This document shows, piece by piece, positions 34,085-44,888 of a DNA stretch of 64,000 nt (its first letter is position 1; every line of letters begins with the position of its first letter). The notes under the pieces are model-generated. The model did no database searches, had not been told where the DNA came from, and saw only the letters and a program-made list of their open reading frames with translations. The stretch spans positions 744,001-808,000 of the forward strand of contig RBKR01000009.1 of the NCBI GenBank assembly GCA_004835665.1. Reading direction: 5' to 3'. A program made the position numbers and the translations under genes. This stretch comes from Phoma sp. XZ068. Lineage: Eukaryota > Ascomycota > Dothideomycetes > Pleosporales > Didymellaceae.

Positions 34085-34874
34085 TCGGTGTAGCGTTGGT
34101 TTTGTACATGATACCCTAGACTAGACGAATGCATGTGTGCAGTATGCAGGCTGAGTGTATACACGTCGAGCGAGTGAAGCATTCAAGTGGGTGAAGCATT
34201 CAAGTGGGTGAAGCATTCAAGTGGGTGAAGCATTCAAGTGGGTGAAGCATTCAAGTGGGTGAAGCATACAAGCGAGTGAAGCATTCAAGCGAGTGGAGCA
34301 TGTCAAGCGAGTAAAGTTATGGCAAGCGAGTAGAATTTGTCCAGCATCGTGAGACATTTGGCTGGTCAGGCACCCGCTGAGAGTGACCAGGCCGGTGTTT
34401 GTTGACGATGACGCGCCGGCAGCGGGGCCAGGGTCAGGGACATTTGACTTGCTCACATCGCGAAGGCGCCCAATCACAGGACCACCGCACGCCGCCGCAA
34501 TCAACATCATTCATGCTCGTCGACCTCAGTCCCAAGCATCGCCGTTCAACCCTCCCACTCCAGAGACTGACGCTGCCGCGGACGCGCGCCATCACGCGGC
34601 TCTGTGGGCATTTATGTGATTGGCCCCATTAGCAGGAGCATCGTCCCTCTTCTCGCTCCGAGCGCTCTCCGCCGCCTACACCGCAATCATAAACACTATC
34701 ACCAAAACCCAAAACTACCCCACACCGAAATTTCGCTCGCCGCCGTGCAACTGCCTCGCCCGGCAGCCTCCTCGCAATCTATCTGAAGCGAGCCGAGCCC
34801 ACGCAGCCACGAGCAGCTCCGCACCACCCCCGCGGTTATCTCCCCGCGCAGGTAGCCGCTTACGATAGCCCGCC
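34085..34874. other. Intergenic, 790 b, with minisatellite
   Basis: This holds the SR140-like 3' flank with a 17-base tandem repeat (separate entry) and a C-rich upstream region for the DUF7918 gene. Open frames at 34383-34868 are C-rich with no domain. Confidence 0.5.
34170..34330. repeat. Minisatellite, 17-base unit
   Basis: The unit is GTGGGTGAAGCATTCAA. About nine copies run in tandem: a GCGAGTG variant first, then five GTGGGTG copies, nearly identical, then four that decay progressively (GCGAGTG, GCGAGTGG, GCGAGTAA, GCGAG). It starts 86 bases after the SR140-like stop codon, so it is probably in the 3' UTR. Confidence 0.92.
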
Positions 34875-36653
34875 ATGCCCTGCTTCCTGGGGCTCGCCGT
34901 GAGCATCCACACCCCCAACGGGCCGCTGTCCGAGCACTCGATACAGAAGCAGTCCAAATTCCACCGCATCACCTCGTACATCCCCGTGCCGCCTGCCACA
35001 GTCCCGCCTGGGGCCACCAAGCCTGAGCAGTCGACCTTTGCCATCTCCATCACCCTCCTGACCCCCGGCCTGCACGTCCCTTACTCGGCGCCCAAGCCCA
35101 CCGCCGACGACCCCAACCCGAAACCGCGCATCGTCGGCGGCCTCCCCGGCTTCACCAGCGAGCGGGGCAAGTATGGCGCCGCCATCGCCCCCTACAAGCC
35201 GCTCACCACGTCACCCAACGAGACCATCGCCGCCTACATCTACTTTGACGGGCGAGCAAAAGAGGAGGTTGCCACACTGTTACGGCGGGGCGAGGAGACA
35301 TGGGTGAACTCGCGTTGGGTCAGCGTGCCAGACTCGGAAGGGGGAGGATTAGCAGAGCGCGAGTTCCTGTTCCGCGAAGTCGGGCTCGAACGCTGGCTCA
35401 ATGGGCTTGATCTGGAGGGTACTGATAAGAACGTGGCTGCCAAGATCGAGCGGAGAAAGCAGCGTCTGGAGAAGAAGCGCAGGAAGAGGAGGGAGGCCCG
35501 CGGCAGCAGTGACGAGGATGATAGTAAGCCTGCACGGAACGGCGTCCTGCGCTACGGCGACGAGAAAGATGCACCGGTCGAAGCATTGTCAGGGAACGAT
35601 GACTTCTTCACATCAGATTCCGATTCAGATGATGAGCCCCCTGTACCAGAAGCTGCAGGTCAGATCAAGGTCGCCCTGTTCCGCGTCCTAGCATCTGGCG
35701 AGATCAAGCGTGGAGAGTACTCACCGCAGTTTGACGCACACGACGACGACGATCCGAATGGAGGTGATGGCGAAGATATCGACCACACGACAAGTTTCGC
35801 CAAGCCTAAGACGCTGGACCCCAAGTCGATCAGCACGCAAACCGTCACGGGCATTGACCCTCCAGACAAGCCGTATGCTGTCTTTACATTTTTGTACCGC
35901 GGAGAGCGTAAGTGGATTGAGTTTGTGGGTTTCAAAGCTAACGGAAGTAGGCCAACTGCGAAAGATGGGCATTCTCGAGACCGACGACAAGAAGCCTACT
36001 ATAGTGTCACCAGCGCCCCGTCGAAAGTCAGGACTGGACTTTGGCAGCCTCAAGCCCCTGGATGCAGCGTCAGGCACGAAGAACTTTGGCGGCTACCGCG
36101 ACGTGCAATCACCAAAGGCGAAGCAGAAGAGCGCAGACGCCATGGACAGCGACGCTGATGATGAAGATGATGCACGAGCTGACGAAGCTGACGACGACAA
36201 GGACGTGTTGGAGAAGGGCATGCTGTCGCCCGAGGACGCGGCCAAGCAAGGTGAACTTGCCGAAGGCGTACGAAAGATCAAGGTTTGTCAGTCGTCTCAC
36301 AATAATCACATCTATTGACGATAATACAGCTGAAACGACAGCATTCCGCTGAGCCTCTTGCACGCGGTCCACCCGCAGGCGACTCATCATCCGGGTCACC
36401 TGTCTCTGGCACGCCTGTCCCCGGCAACTCAGCCGCCGAAGGGCCCTCCACCACAACCGCACCAGCCGAGGCCGAAAGCAGCATTGCCTCCCCATTCAAG
36501 AAGCACCGCGCGTCACTGCCCGGGTTCGACGAGAACGTGCGCAAGAGCCTCGGCCAAGCACTCCTGGGCGCACAGAAAGAGCGGGGGAACTCGGAGGGCA
36601 CAATCCCCACGACGACTGCCGAGTCGAAGATGGAAGAGGACGAAGAGTTGTGA
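34875..36653 (+). CDS. DUF7918 domain protein
   Basis: The CDS joins 34875-35907, 35951-36282 and 36330-36653 (introns 43 and 47 bases), giving 562 residues. DUF7918 is a fungal domain of unknown function. Its characteristic start is present: a short N-terminus (GLAVSIHTPNGPLSEHS), then strands such as FHRITSYIPVP and the YIYFDGRAKEEVATLLRRGE block. The domain ends near GERQLRKMGIL, where the first splice join falls. An internal basic coiled segment (KIERRKQRLEKKRRKRREAR) and several acidic runs (DEDDSKPAR, SDSDSDDEPP) suggest a nuclear protein. The third exon is a Ser/Pro/Thr-rich tail ending MEEDEEL. The first intron is very short at 43 bases, but both flanks are consensus. Confidence 0.85.
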
Positions 36654-36781
36654 CTGTGGGAGATGCGACTGCAGAGTGCGTTTGGATGAGTCGAGTCAGC
36701 CGCTGCGGTGAGCAGGCTTGTATGTTGAGTTGTACCGTTGAGCGTTGAATATCAGTCGAGACACGTTTGCCATATCAGTGC

Positions 36782-36841
36782 TGGAAGAAGTAAAGGAAGC
36801 AAGGAAGGAAGGAAGGAAGGAAGAAAGCAAGGAAAGAAAGA
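36782..36841. repeat. Purine tract with (GGAA)n microsatellite
   Basis: About five to six GGAA units at 36801-36823 lie inside a longer, almost pure purine stretch. Confidence 0.85.
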
Positions 36842-36968
36842 TTTCACTCTATCCTACCGAAAGGAGATTTCTACTGTCCGTCGAAAGCACTTTGGCCATG
36901 TCATTGAAAGTAAGGGGATTCACTCAAACATCATGCTAGTCGATCGATAGGAACAAGACTTGCCATGT

Positions 36969-36990
36969 CATGTCAGTCAGTCAGTCAGTC
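36969..36990. repeat. (GTCA)n microsatellite
   Basis: Five GTCA units in tandem, preceded by an additional CATGTCAT. Confidence 0.85.
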
Positions 36991-37170
36991 GAAGAAGGCA
37001 ATCACGGCCAGAATACTATACCACGCGGCGCCACTATGTATGGACCGGCACTTTTTTTTCATTTTTTTTTGGTTTGTTTCACGGCGCTGTTGGCACTCTT
37101 GCAGACGTACAATACAGATGGCGGGGTTTGAGTTGGATATGTGATGTTTCCACATCTGGCTGCTTGTATT

Positions 37171-37224
37171 GCATTGTCGTGTCTTGTCGTGTCTTGTCTT
37201 GTGCTGTGATGTCCTGTGCTGTGT
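37171..37224. repeat. GTCTT/GTGCT-type degenerate simple repeat
   Basis: Five- and ten-base units alternating GTCGT, GTCTT and GTGCT run for about 50 bases, opposite the 3' flank of the TRAPPC12-like gene. Confidence 0.7.
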
Positions 37225-37359
37225 ATTTGATTCCGTTAATGGCATTATATCATACATATCATACTTATCACATCACCACTATATCAAGAGCTGTAGATGA
37301 CGTCAATCTATCTCGTACATTTCAGTACAGTGTCGTAACTTCATAATTCGTAGCTTCGT

Positions 37360-38667
37360 CTATAGCTTAAACTCCAGTGTACTCCGCTCCCAGCCCACGC
37401 CGCCGCCGTCTTTCCGCGCGGCCAGCTTCTCCGCAATCAACACCTTCTTGTCCCTATTTCGCTCGGTGCAGAGCTCGAAGACGGTGCTGAGGTTGAAGAC
37501 CATGGAGTGGAAGGGTGGACTCGTCTCGATTAGGGTGGAGAGCAGGTCTTTGGCGTCGGGGATGCAGCCCGTGTATAGCAGACACACAGCCAGATTTTGA
37601 GCGACCATGGCGTCGTCCGGGAAGTCGGCGTGCAGAGCACGGAAGGAAGATGTGGCGGCGTCGTAGTCCGAGTCTGCGAGCTGGAGGAGTGCGGATAGGG
37701 TGCCGTCGAGCAGGGCGTCGTTTTCGACTTCCGAAGCGCACGCAAGACAGCGACGCGCGCTCGCTAGGTCGCCGACGCGCAGCCAGACCAGCGTCTCCAT
37801 GAGCAGGACTTCTCTTGCATCGGCCGAGTTGGTGTCTCCCTCGGTCTTAGACAGCGTCGCGAGATGCCGCCCTGCGCCCTCCAAATCGCCCATCTCGACG
37901 AGCGTGTTCGCAACGCGAATCCCACAGTCCCTCAGCCTCCGCCGCCACAGCACCTTGTCCGACTCTTCACTCGCGCGGATGATGCTCTCGCGACACTCCC
38001 GCGCCAACTCATAGTACCCCATGATGCCCTTTCGCCATTCTCCATAGCCCAGGGCCGTCAGCCGCACAACCAGCAGCCGCAGATCCCACGGCACGAGATG
38101 CACATTCGTCAGCGGATGGCGGTAGAAGGCGCTGTTCAAATCGCCCAAGACCTTTGCTTCCTGCGCGGCGAGTGCGTGCTCGCTGATCAGACAGAGACAG
38201 GCCAGGCGGATGTGCACGAGGTGGAAGAGGGTGGGGTAGTCGGTCGGGGCGGCGGCGGAGACGATGTTGCGGGCGGCGGCAATGGCAGCGAGGCGGTAGT
38301 GGCCGGCCAGCAGCAGCGAGTCGATGGGGGCGGCGACCGAGGGGACGTTGGCGGCGTGCTGGAAGGGCAGCGGGGCGGTGATGGGCAGCACGTGGTAGGC
38401 GGCGGGGTCCTGCAGGAAGGAGACGTCGAGGGAGAGGGCCTCTTGGAGGCCATGGGCGTGGTCGGGCGGCGGCGAGCGAATGGGCGAGCGTGTGGGCGAG
38501 AGCACGCGCGCAGGGGAGCTGGTGGACGTGTTCGCAGGCGAGGCTTGGGCGAGGGGGTCGTCGACGACATCAGCGTCAAGCGGCCCCCTCGTCATGCGGC
38601 GGGCCACAGTAACGCGGCCGCTGGGCGAGCGGCCATGGGCGGCGCTGCGCTGGGGGGTGAGGCTCAT
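37360..38667 (-). CDS. TRAPPC12-like TPR protein
   Basis: This is a single exon of 435 residues. TRAPPC12 is a subunit of the TRAPP III tethering complex acting in ER-Golgi traffic and autophagy. The first 90 residues are disordered (TSTSSPARVLSPTRSPIRSP). From about residue 125 the chain is all-helical, with TPR-like pairs such as SLLLAGHYRLAAIAAARNI and VWLRVGDLASARRCLACASE. The C-terminal repeat AVCLLYTGCIPDAKDLLSTL then SMVFNLSTVFELCTERNRDK matches the conserved end of TRAPPC12 (NLCTxYEL pattern). The length is shorter than the animal protein, mostly in the N-terminus. It is divergent from ILV2. The helix-rich fold is certain; the TRAPP assignment rests on the last 100 residues. Confidence 0.8.
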   Translation of the reverse strand: MSLTPQRSAAHGRSPSGRVTVARRMTRGPLDADVVDDPLAQASPANTSTSSPARVLSPTRSPIRSPPPDHAHGLQEALSLDVSFLQDPAAYHVLPITAPLPFQHAANVPSVAAPIDSLLLAGHYRLAAIAAARNIVSAAAPTDYPTLFHLVHIRLACLCLISEHALAAQEAKVLGDLNSAFYRHPLTNVHLVPWDLRLLVVRLTALGYGEWRKGIMGYYELARECRESIIRASEESDKVLWRRRLRDCGIRVANTLVEMGDLEGAGRHLATLSKTEGDTNSADAREVLLMETLVWLRVGDLASARRCLACASEVENDALLDGTLSALLQLADSDYDAATSSFRALHADFPDDAMVAQNLAVCLLYTGCIPDAKDLLSTLIETSPPFHSMVFNLSTVFELCTERNRDKKVLIAEKLAARKDGGGVGWERSTLEFKL

Positions 38668-38979
38668 GGTGTGCAGGCGGTCAGGCCCGTTGTGTGCAGG
38701 CGCAGGCTCACATGCCGAGCTGTCAGTGCCAGCGCTCCAATCAGTCTAGCCGTCGTCACTCGCCTCCGAGATCGGTTTCCCCACACTCGTCCAGCCAATC
38801 AGTGCCCGCGCAGAGCGTCGACTAAAAGGGCCGGTCTGGAGGGCGCCCTGAGGCGAGCTTGACTCTTACCAGCAGCAAAACTTCGAGTTTCGCCTGCTCC
38901 CGTTCACTCTCGACCACCTTCATCGCACCTCCCCCCGTGCGATTGCAGAGTACAGCCCGGCCGGACGCCCCTCTCCGCC
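38668..38979. promoter_or_regulatory. Shared divergent promoter region (TRAPPC12-like / ILV2)
   Basis: The 312 bases between the two start codons contain both promoters. I looked for the TGACTC element of general amino-acid control (Gcn4/CpcA). A TTGACTCTTACC sequence at 38860-38871 contains TGACTC, about 115 bases upstream of the ILV2 ATG, which fits such regulation but is a single hexamer. Confidence 0.5.
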
Positions 38980-41142
38980 ATGCAGCAATCACGGACCCGC
39001 GCCATCGCCGCCATCAAGGGCACACGCGCTTTTTCCGCTTCGGCAGTGCGCGCCCAGTCGTCGCCATTGACCCGGCCCGCCCAAGCAGCCGCCGCAAAGG
39101 TCGTCAAGGAGGATGTCCGCACACAGAGCACCGCCGCCGCCGCCTCGTCGCAGCCGCGCGCCCGCCCGGCCCCGGCCTTCAACCGCGAGGACTACGGCAG
39201 CGTGCAGCCATTGAAGCCCTACCGCGCGCCCGAGATGGACCACTCGTTCGTCGGCATGACGGGCGGCCAGATCTTCCACGAGATGATGCTGCGCCAGGGC
39301 GTCAAGCACATCTGTATGTTGAGCCGCTGAGGATATGCTCCCACTGCTAACGCCGTGACAGTCGGCTACCCGGGCGGCGCCATTCTGCCCGTCTTCGATG
39401 CCATCTACCAGTCCCCCCACTTCGACTTCATCCTCCCCCGACACGAGCAGGGCGCTGGCCACATGGCCGAGGGCTATGCCCGTGCCAGCGGCAAGCCCGG
39501 CGTCGTGCTCGTTACCTCGGGCCCCGGTGCCACCAACGTCGTCACCCCCATGCAGGACGCCCTCATGGACGGAACCCCCATGGTCGTCTTCTCCGGCCAG
39601 GTCGTCACCAACATGATTGGCTCCGACGCCTTCCAGGAGGCTGACACGGTCGGCATCACACGCGCCTGCACAAAGTGGAACGTCATGGTCAAGAACATTG
39701 CCGAGCTGCCCAAGCGGATCAACGAGGCCTTTGAGATTGCCACCAGCGGCCGTCCTGGACCCGTCCTGGTTGACCTGCCCAAGGACGTCACCGGCGGCGT
39801 GCTCAACCGCCCTATTCCCATCTCCAGCACCCTTCCCCCCTCCACAAGCGCCGCCACCCTGGCCGCACGCGAGGTCTCCAAGAGGCAGCTCGAGGCGTCC
39901 ATCAGGAAAGCCGCTGACCTGATCAACATCGCCAAGAAGCCCGTCATCTACGCCGGACAGGGTATCCTCCAGACACCCAACGGACCTGAGCTCCTGAAGG
40001 AGCTGTCCGACAAGGCCAACATCCCCGTCACCACCACCCTGCAGGGTCTCGGTGGCTTCGACGAGCTCGACCCCAAGTCTCTGCACATGCTCGGTATGCA
40101 CGGCTCGGCGTATGCCAACATGGCCATGCAGGAGGCCGATTTGATTCTCGCTCTTGGTGCCCGTTTCGACGACCGCATCACCGGAGCTGTCGCCAAGTTT
40201 GCGCCCGCTGCGAAGGCTGCCGCTGCCGAAGGCCGTGGTGGCATCGTCCACTTCGAGATCATGCCCAAGAACATCAACAAGGTCATCCAGGCCACCGAGG
40301 CCGTTGCCGGCGATGTCGGTGCCAGTCTGACGCAGATGATGCCCCTCGTCAACATCGTCAAGGAGAGGCCAGAGTGGTTCGCCCAGATTGCCGACTGGAA
40401 GAAGCGCTTCCCCTGGGCATACGAGAAGGAGGGCGCCAACGGCATGATCAAGCCCCAGACCGTCGTCGAGACCCTCTCCAACCTGACTGCCCACATGAAG
40501 GACAAGACCATCATCACAACCGGTGTCGGACAGCATCAGATGTGGGCTGCCCAGCACTTCAGGTGGACACACCCGCGCACCATGATCACCTCCGGAGGTC
40601 TCGGTACCATGGGCTACGGTCTGCCCGCGGCCATTGGTGCCAAGGTTGCCCGTCCTGACTGCCTCGTCATTGACATTGACGGTGACTCGTCGTTCAGCAT
40701 GACCCTGACTGAGCTGTCGACTGCTGCCGAGTTCAACATTGGCTGCAAGGTCATTGTCCTGAACAACGAGGAGCAGGGCATGGTCACACAATGGCAAACC
40801 CTCTTCTTCGAGGACCGCTTCTCGCACACACATCAGAAGAACGCCGACTTTGTCAAGCTCGGTGACGCCATGGGCGTCCAGGCCAAGCGCGTCAGCAAGC
40901 CTGCCGAGCTCGAGGGTGCCCTGAAGTGGCTGATTGAGTCTGACGGCCCAGCCCTGCTCGAGGTTGTCACCGACCAGAAGGTCCCTGTGCTGCCCATGGT
41001 ACCCACAGGAAGTGCTCTGCATGAATTCCTGGTGTACGACGAGGGTACGTTTAATCATTCCCACACTTCATCACACTGCTAACACCAACCAGAAACACAA
41101 AAGAAGCGCAGAGCGCAGACCAAGGATAGATCGGGTCGTTAA
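38980..41142 (+). CDS. ILV2: Acetolactate synthase catalytic subunit, mitochondrial
   Basis: The CDS joins 38980-39313, 39362-41044 and 41093-41142 (both introns 48 bases), giving 688 residues. It condenses two pyruvates, or pyruvate and 2-oxobutyrate, in the first common step of valine, leucine and isoleucine synthesis in mitochondria, using TPP, Mg and FAD. Residues 1-70 are Arg/Ala/Ser-rich, a mitochondrial presequence. FGYPGGAILPVFDAIY (first splice join) and LPRHEQGAGHMAEGYARASG contain the catalytic Glu. VVTSGPGATN and TGVGQHQMWAAQHF follow, and the TPP-binding block is DIDGDSSFSMTLTELSTAAE to VLNNEEQG. The tiny third exon encodes 16 basic residues ending in DRSGR. It is the target class of sulfonylurea-type inhibitors. 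Regulation by amino-acid starvation is expected, with one TGACTC upstream. Confidence 0.98.
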
Positions 41143-41576
41143 GCCATCAACACCCTCTTCCTTTACTTGTACATTGCCTTGATTGTAAATTCTTGGGTCT
41201 AGCTTCTCGGCGTTTTTATTTCCCTCTTGTGTCATTCATGGCGGAGCGCTCTTTTACGTATGGAAAAGTCGTTGGGTGCTTGCTAAAAGTAGGATATCAG
41301 TCTACGTGCGGAACACGAACATTGCGCGGTTGCGGTTTTCTTGGATGTTGCCAGATTGCATGGGTGCGTTGCATGATGTTGTGGTGGATAGCATTGGGGT
41401 GCGATGGAATGAATATGAGAATTCACTTCAGTGGTTTTGACTTCAATATGGCAGTGTTGTTGTGATATCTTTCATATGCATAGACATGACATTATACTAA
41501 TATCTCGTGAAGACAGTCTTATCAAACAACACGGACAAGCCTAGCAGAAGAAAGTAGCAGCAGAAACACCACCACC
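41143..41576. other. Convergent 3' flanks, 430 b
   Basis: This lies between the converging ILV2 and BBE-type oxidase genes. It is AT-richer than its neighbours and contains polyadenylation-like T/A runs. No gene seen. Confidence 0.45.
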
Positions 41577-43478
41577 TCACCCCTCGACACGACACAACTT
41601 CCCATTCTCATTCGGCAACCCATCCACGCTCTCCACCCTCCACTTCTCACTGCCCACCCCCGTCGCCACAAAAAACACATCCCGCGGATCCAACTCGCTC
41701 TTCAACTTAACTAACCGCTCGTACTTGCTCCCCCAAAACGCCTGCCCAAAGTCCGGCTCCAGCCTATCCGCCTCCGCGAGATAACTTCCCGCACCGGGAC
41801 TTATATCGCGCCAGGCCTGCATATCCACGGCCTGGAAATCCTTCCGTATGCGCAGGATTTCAGGGGCCGTGGCGTTAAGCGGCCAGCGAACGGACTGCAT
41901 GGAGAAAGAGACGAGAGGGCGCCAGGCAGAGTTTACGGCGTTGTTGTCATCACCGTTTGGGGGGTGGGCTTGCATGTTGAAGTGGACCTGCACGCGGCCT
42001 TTTTCGCTGGAAGTGCGGATTGCGGAGAAGAGTTCTTGTCGCTTCGCGTCGGTTTCGAAGTTTGTGCGGGGAAAGAGGCGGGAGCCTGTTGCGACGTTTG
42101 CTTTTTGGACGGATTCGAGGGGGAAGGAGGACCGCCAGGCGGAGTAGTATGTGGAGAAGTGAGTAATGTTCGGGGCGTAGGTGATGTTTAGGGCGTCGAG
42201 TTTTGTGAACCAGGGTTGTAGCAGGGCGGTGGCTTCGTCAAGAGTCTTGTTGGGTGCGAAGAAGGGCGAGAATTGGAATGTGAAGGACCCGTTTGACGGG
42301 ACGATCATCCAGTATGTGTATGTTCCTGCGTCGGCGTTGGCCACGTTGATGTCGAGGTAGGAGCGGATGGCTGACCAGAAGGTCTCGTTGCTGGTGTCCT
42401 TGGAGGAGAAGCTGAAGCGGGAGGCTGTGACGGGGAGATCCGGGTGTGCTCTGACGGTGACGGAGGTTGCGACGCCAAAGGTGCTGCCGCCGCCGCCACG
42501 GAGGGCCCAGAAGAGGTCAGGGTGTGAGGTTGAGTTTGCAACGACGAACTCGCCATCAGCAGTGACGACTTCAAAGGCGAGGACGTTGTCTGCGCCAGTG
42601 CCGTACAGACCGGTCAAAGGGGAGTGTCCACCTATTCCGTTAGTATATGATGTGACCAAAGATCATGGATACTCACCTCCTTGAATGTAGCCTCCCATGA
42701 CACCGACCGTCTCGCCTTCTCCACCAACAACAACCCTGCCTTTCTCGTCCGCAGCTTTGTAGATCTCGAACGCCTGCACACCAGTACCGGCCTTGAACGC
42801 GGGGCCTGAGTAACCAAGCTTCTCATCGTTGTACTCCTCGATATACTCAATACTCTTCATGTTGTGCGTCCAGATGCTCAGCGCGTCCTTGCCGCCGCTC
42901 TTACCAAGAAAGTCATGGCCAGTGTTCTTGACAATGAGTCTGACGCCTGTGTTCCGGGCGAAGTTGACTGCGAGCTGGACATGCTTTGGCTCGGTGGCGT
43001 TGACAACGTACGCTGGGAAGCCTCCTCGCGTGCAGTTGTGGCTGTCGAAGATGACGGGCGCCGTGCAGGTCATGCCTTGTGCAACGGGGGACATCATCTC
43101 GATAGGATCGTGCATATGCGTGTATGACTGAGTCCATGTTGCCGAGTAGATTGCACACTGCTCAGCGTCGTAGTCTGGGTGGGCAGGATAGCACACAGCA
43201 GCGAGAGGCGTAGGCCTTGAGAGCAGGCGATCGCCAGTCAACTCGTTCAGCTGCGCCCATGCCTCGTCGGATGGCCATGCAGCATCTCCTGGGTAGACCT
43301 TGCAACGAGTCTCATTGTTGGGGGCGGTGTTGGAGCCCTGGGCGAAGAGATTCTTGATACCAGAAGTGATACCTTCAAGATCGGCTTCAACAAGCACGTT
43401 GAGATCCCGGCGAGTCAGCAGTGACGAAGCGCTCGCTGAGGTAGCCAAGAGTGCTGTGAACCAGGTGGATGGAGCCAT
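41577..43478 (-). CDS. Secreted FAD-linked oxidase (PCMH/berberine bridge enzyme-like)
   Basis: The CDS joins 43478-42677 and 42631-41577 around a 45-base intron (42632-42676, branch ACTAAC), giving 618 residues. These enzymes oxidise sugars, alcohols or alkaloid-like compounds with a covalently bound FAD, and are often secreted or in secondary metabolism. A signal peptide is likely (FTALLATSASASSLL, cleavage before residue 20 or so), with several N-glycosylation sites (NETR, NCTR, NATE). The FAD-binding domain shows RLIVKNTGHDFLGKSGG, where the His is the expected flavin link, and GAGTGVQ-like LGYSGPAFKAGTGVQAF. The splice join yields VMGGYIQGGGHSPLTGLYG, a family hallmark. ALRGGGGSTFGVATSVTVRA follows, and the BBE C-terminus is KYERLVKLKSELDPRDVFF. 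The substrate cannot be inferred. Confidence 0.92.
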
Positions 43479-44888
43479 GATGGTTTCCGCCTTGATCGAG
43501 ATCAACGTATCTGTGACTATTTGACTGTTAGTCTGTGGTCGATCGGTGCGTAGCTGAACTATAATCACTTACCCCCGGTGTTCTTTGCAAGTGCCCGCTA
43601 CCCGCACCGTTTGGCAGTGAAGATGAGGACCGACCATCGTTCTCTTGCGTCACTTAAGGGGCTGCAATGGCAAATTGCTGGACGACTGCCCTACGCTCTG
43701 CACGTCGTAGACTGAGTCGGGGGCCTGCATGTTGCTCCATCTGGCAGACGATCTTTACAGAAAGCGTCTAAGCCCGAGATAGAGGGCTCGTGTAGAGTGC
43801 AGCCAAGACAGGGCGAGGGCGGCAGCTATTCCCCGCGGGCGGCACGTACGGATCGGGCAAACATCCGTAAACGAAATGGTTCCTCGAGTCGTGCCTTTTC
43901 TGACAGGATCGATTTGGCTCGAGTCGTGCCCTTTCTGACAGGATCGATTTGGCAGGATTTGGCAGGATTTGTGCAGGATCCAATTCTCCGAAGATTGCAG
44001 GTACGCTTAACTGGGCGAGCGTGGATGTTCATGCGTACATGCAGCCGTCGAACAGCATCGCGCCATTTCACCCTTCGTCAACATATAACGCAAGCCTTTG
44101 ATCTAGGATTGTGCCGCTTCGATCTGCGTGCGGAGATGATATGCGTGATGAACGCTGATCGCGGACGGAAGCATGTTTTGGTGTCTGCAAGTCTCGCTTG
44201 TTGTTGCGCCGTCGAACTTCATACATGCGGCCCGTACCTGGACCAAACTTTCAACAAGCCTTGGGCATCAACCTGCAAATTAATGAAAAGTTTCAGCTGC
44301 GTGATGGAGCTGGTGAGAAGAACTTGTTTGCCGCCGTGACCAATACGGACTGGCCAGGCCTTAGTTAATGACCATGAATCAGGGCCGCCCTGTTTGACAG
44401 GTTAGCCAAGGTGGAGGATTGGCAGATCAACACGTCCACTTCCAAAACAGCCTCGAGCACTGCCAAAGCGTCCCTCGCATCCCTGAGGTTGTGTATCGAG
44501 ATGGTGGGACCCCGTAAATGGCCGCATTGCGACCGAAACAAGAGCATGAGCCCAGGTTTTCCAACTAATACTCCGCCCGTTGCTACCACGGGATGTCCCA
44601 CACCAGTGAGTATGTACTCACACTAAAGGTTCTTGCGATCAATCGTCGTGAAGGGAGGAAGCGCTGGAGGTAAGCAATTTACTCAACACCAGAAAACGCT
44701 CATCGTTGATCTTCAACAGGTGAACAATTCACATCGAAACTCCGCGGCCTTACTCCAGGCTCGTTGTCCGATTCCCCGTCGTGGCCGCACAAGACATAAC
44801 GATTTGCGCCCATATGTCCAACATCGTCGACCTCAATTGCGCACCCACTGGCCTTTGAGCATTGGTCTTTCTCTAGATCTTCATTAGT
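43479..44888. other. Intergenic, 1.4 kb, divergent upstream regions
   Basis: This is the upstream region of the BBE-type oxidase and the rhodopsin-domain gene. A likely intron-containing 5' leader for the oxidase lies at about 43500-43570 (the open frame continues with stop-free sequence but no ATG). A 35-base direct duplication at 43883-43953 is listed separately. Frames at 43797-44339 have no domain. Confidence 0.4.
43883..43976. repeat. 35-base direct duplication plus short AGGATTTGGC repeats
   Basis: CTCGAGTCGTGCCTTTTCTG and its following bases at 43883-43917 recur at 43918-43953 with one change (CCTTTTC to CCCTTTC). The second copy runs directly into two more GGCAGGATTTG units. Confidence 0.9.

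Larger units (their letters stand above)
36654..37359. other. Convergent 3' flanks, 700 b, rich in simple repeats
   Basis: This lies between converging DUF7918 and TRAPPC12-like genes. It carries a GGAA run, a GTCA run, oligo-T tracts near 37051-37070 and a GTCTT/GTGCT-rich stretch (separate entries). No gene. Confidence 0.6.

Noticed and set aside
37864..38862. Plus-strand frame of 332 codons opposite the TRAPPC12-like gene
   Set aside because: Antisense shadow in GC-rich coding sequence; the translation has no fold-like pattern, whereas the minus strand gives clear TPR helices.
38989..41064. Minus-strand frame of 691 codons opposite ILV2
   Set aside because: It is the antisense of a highly expressed, codon-biased gene; Gly/Asp/Val-rich low-complexity translation is typical of such shadows.
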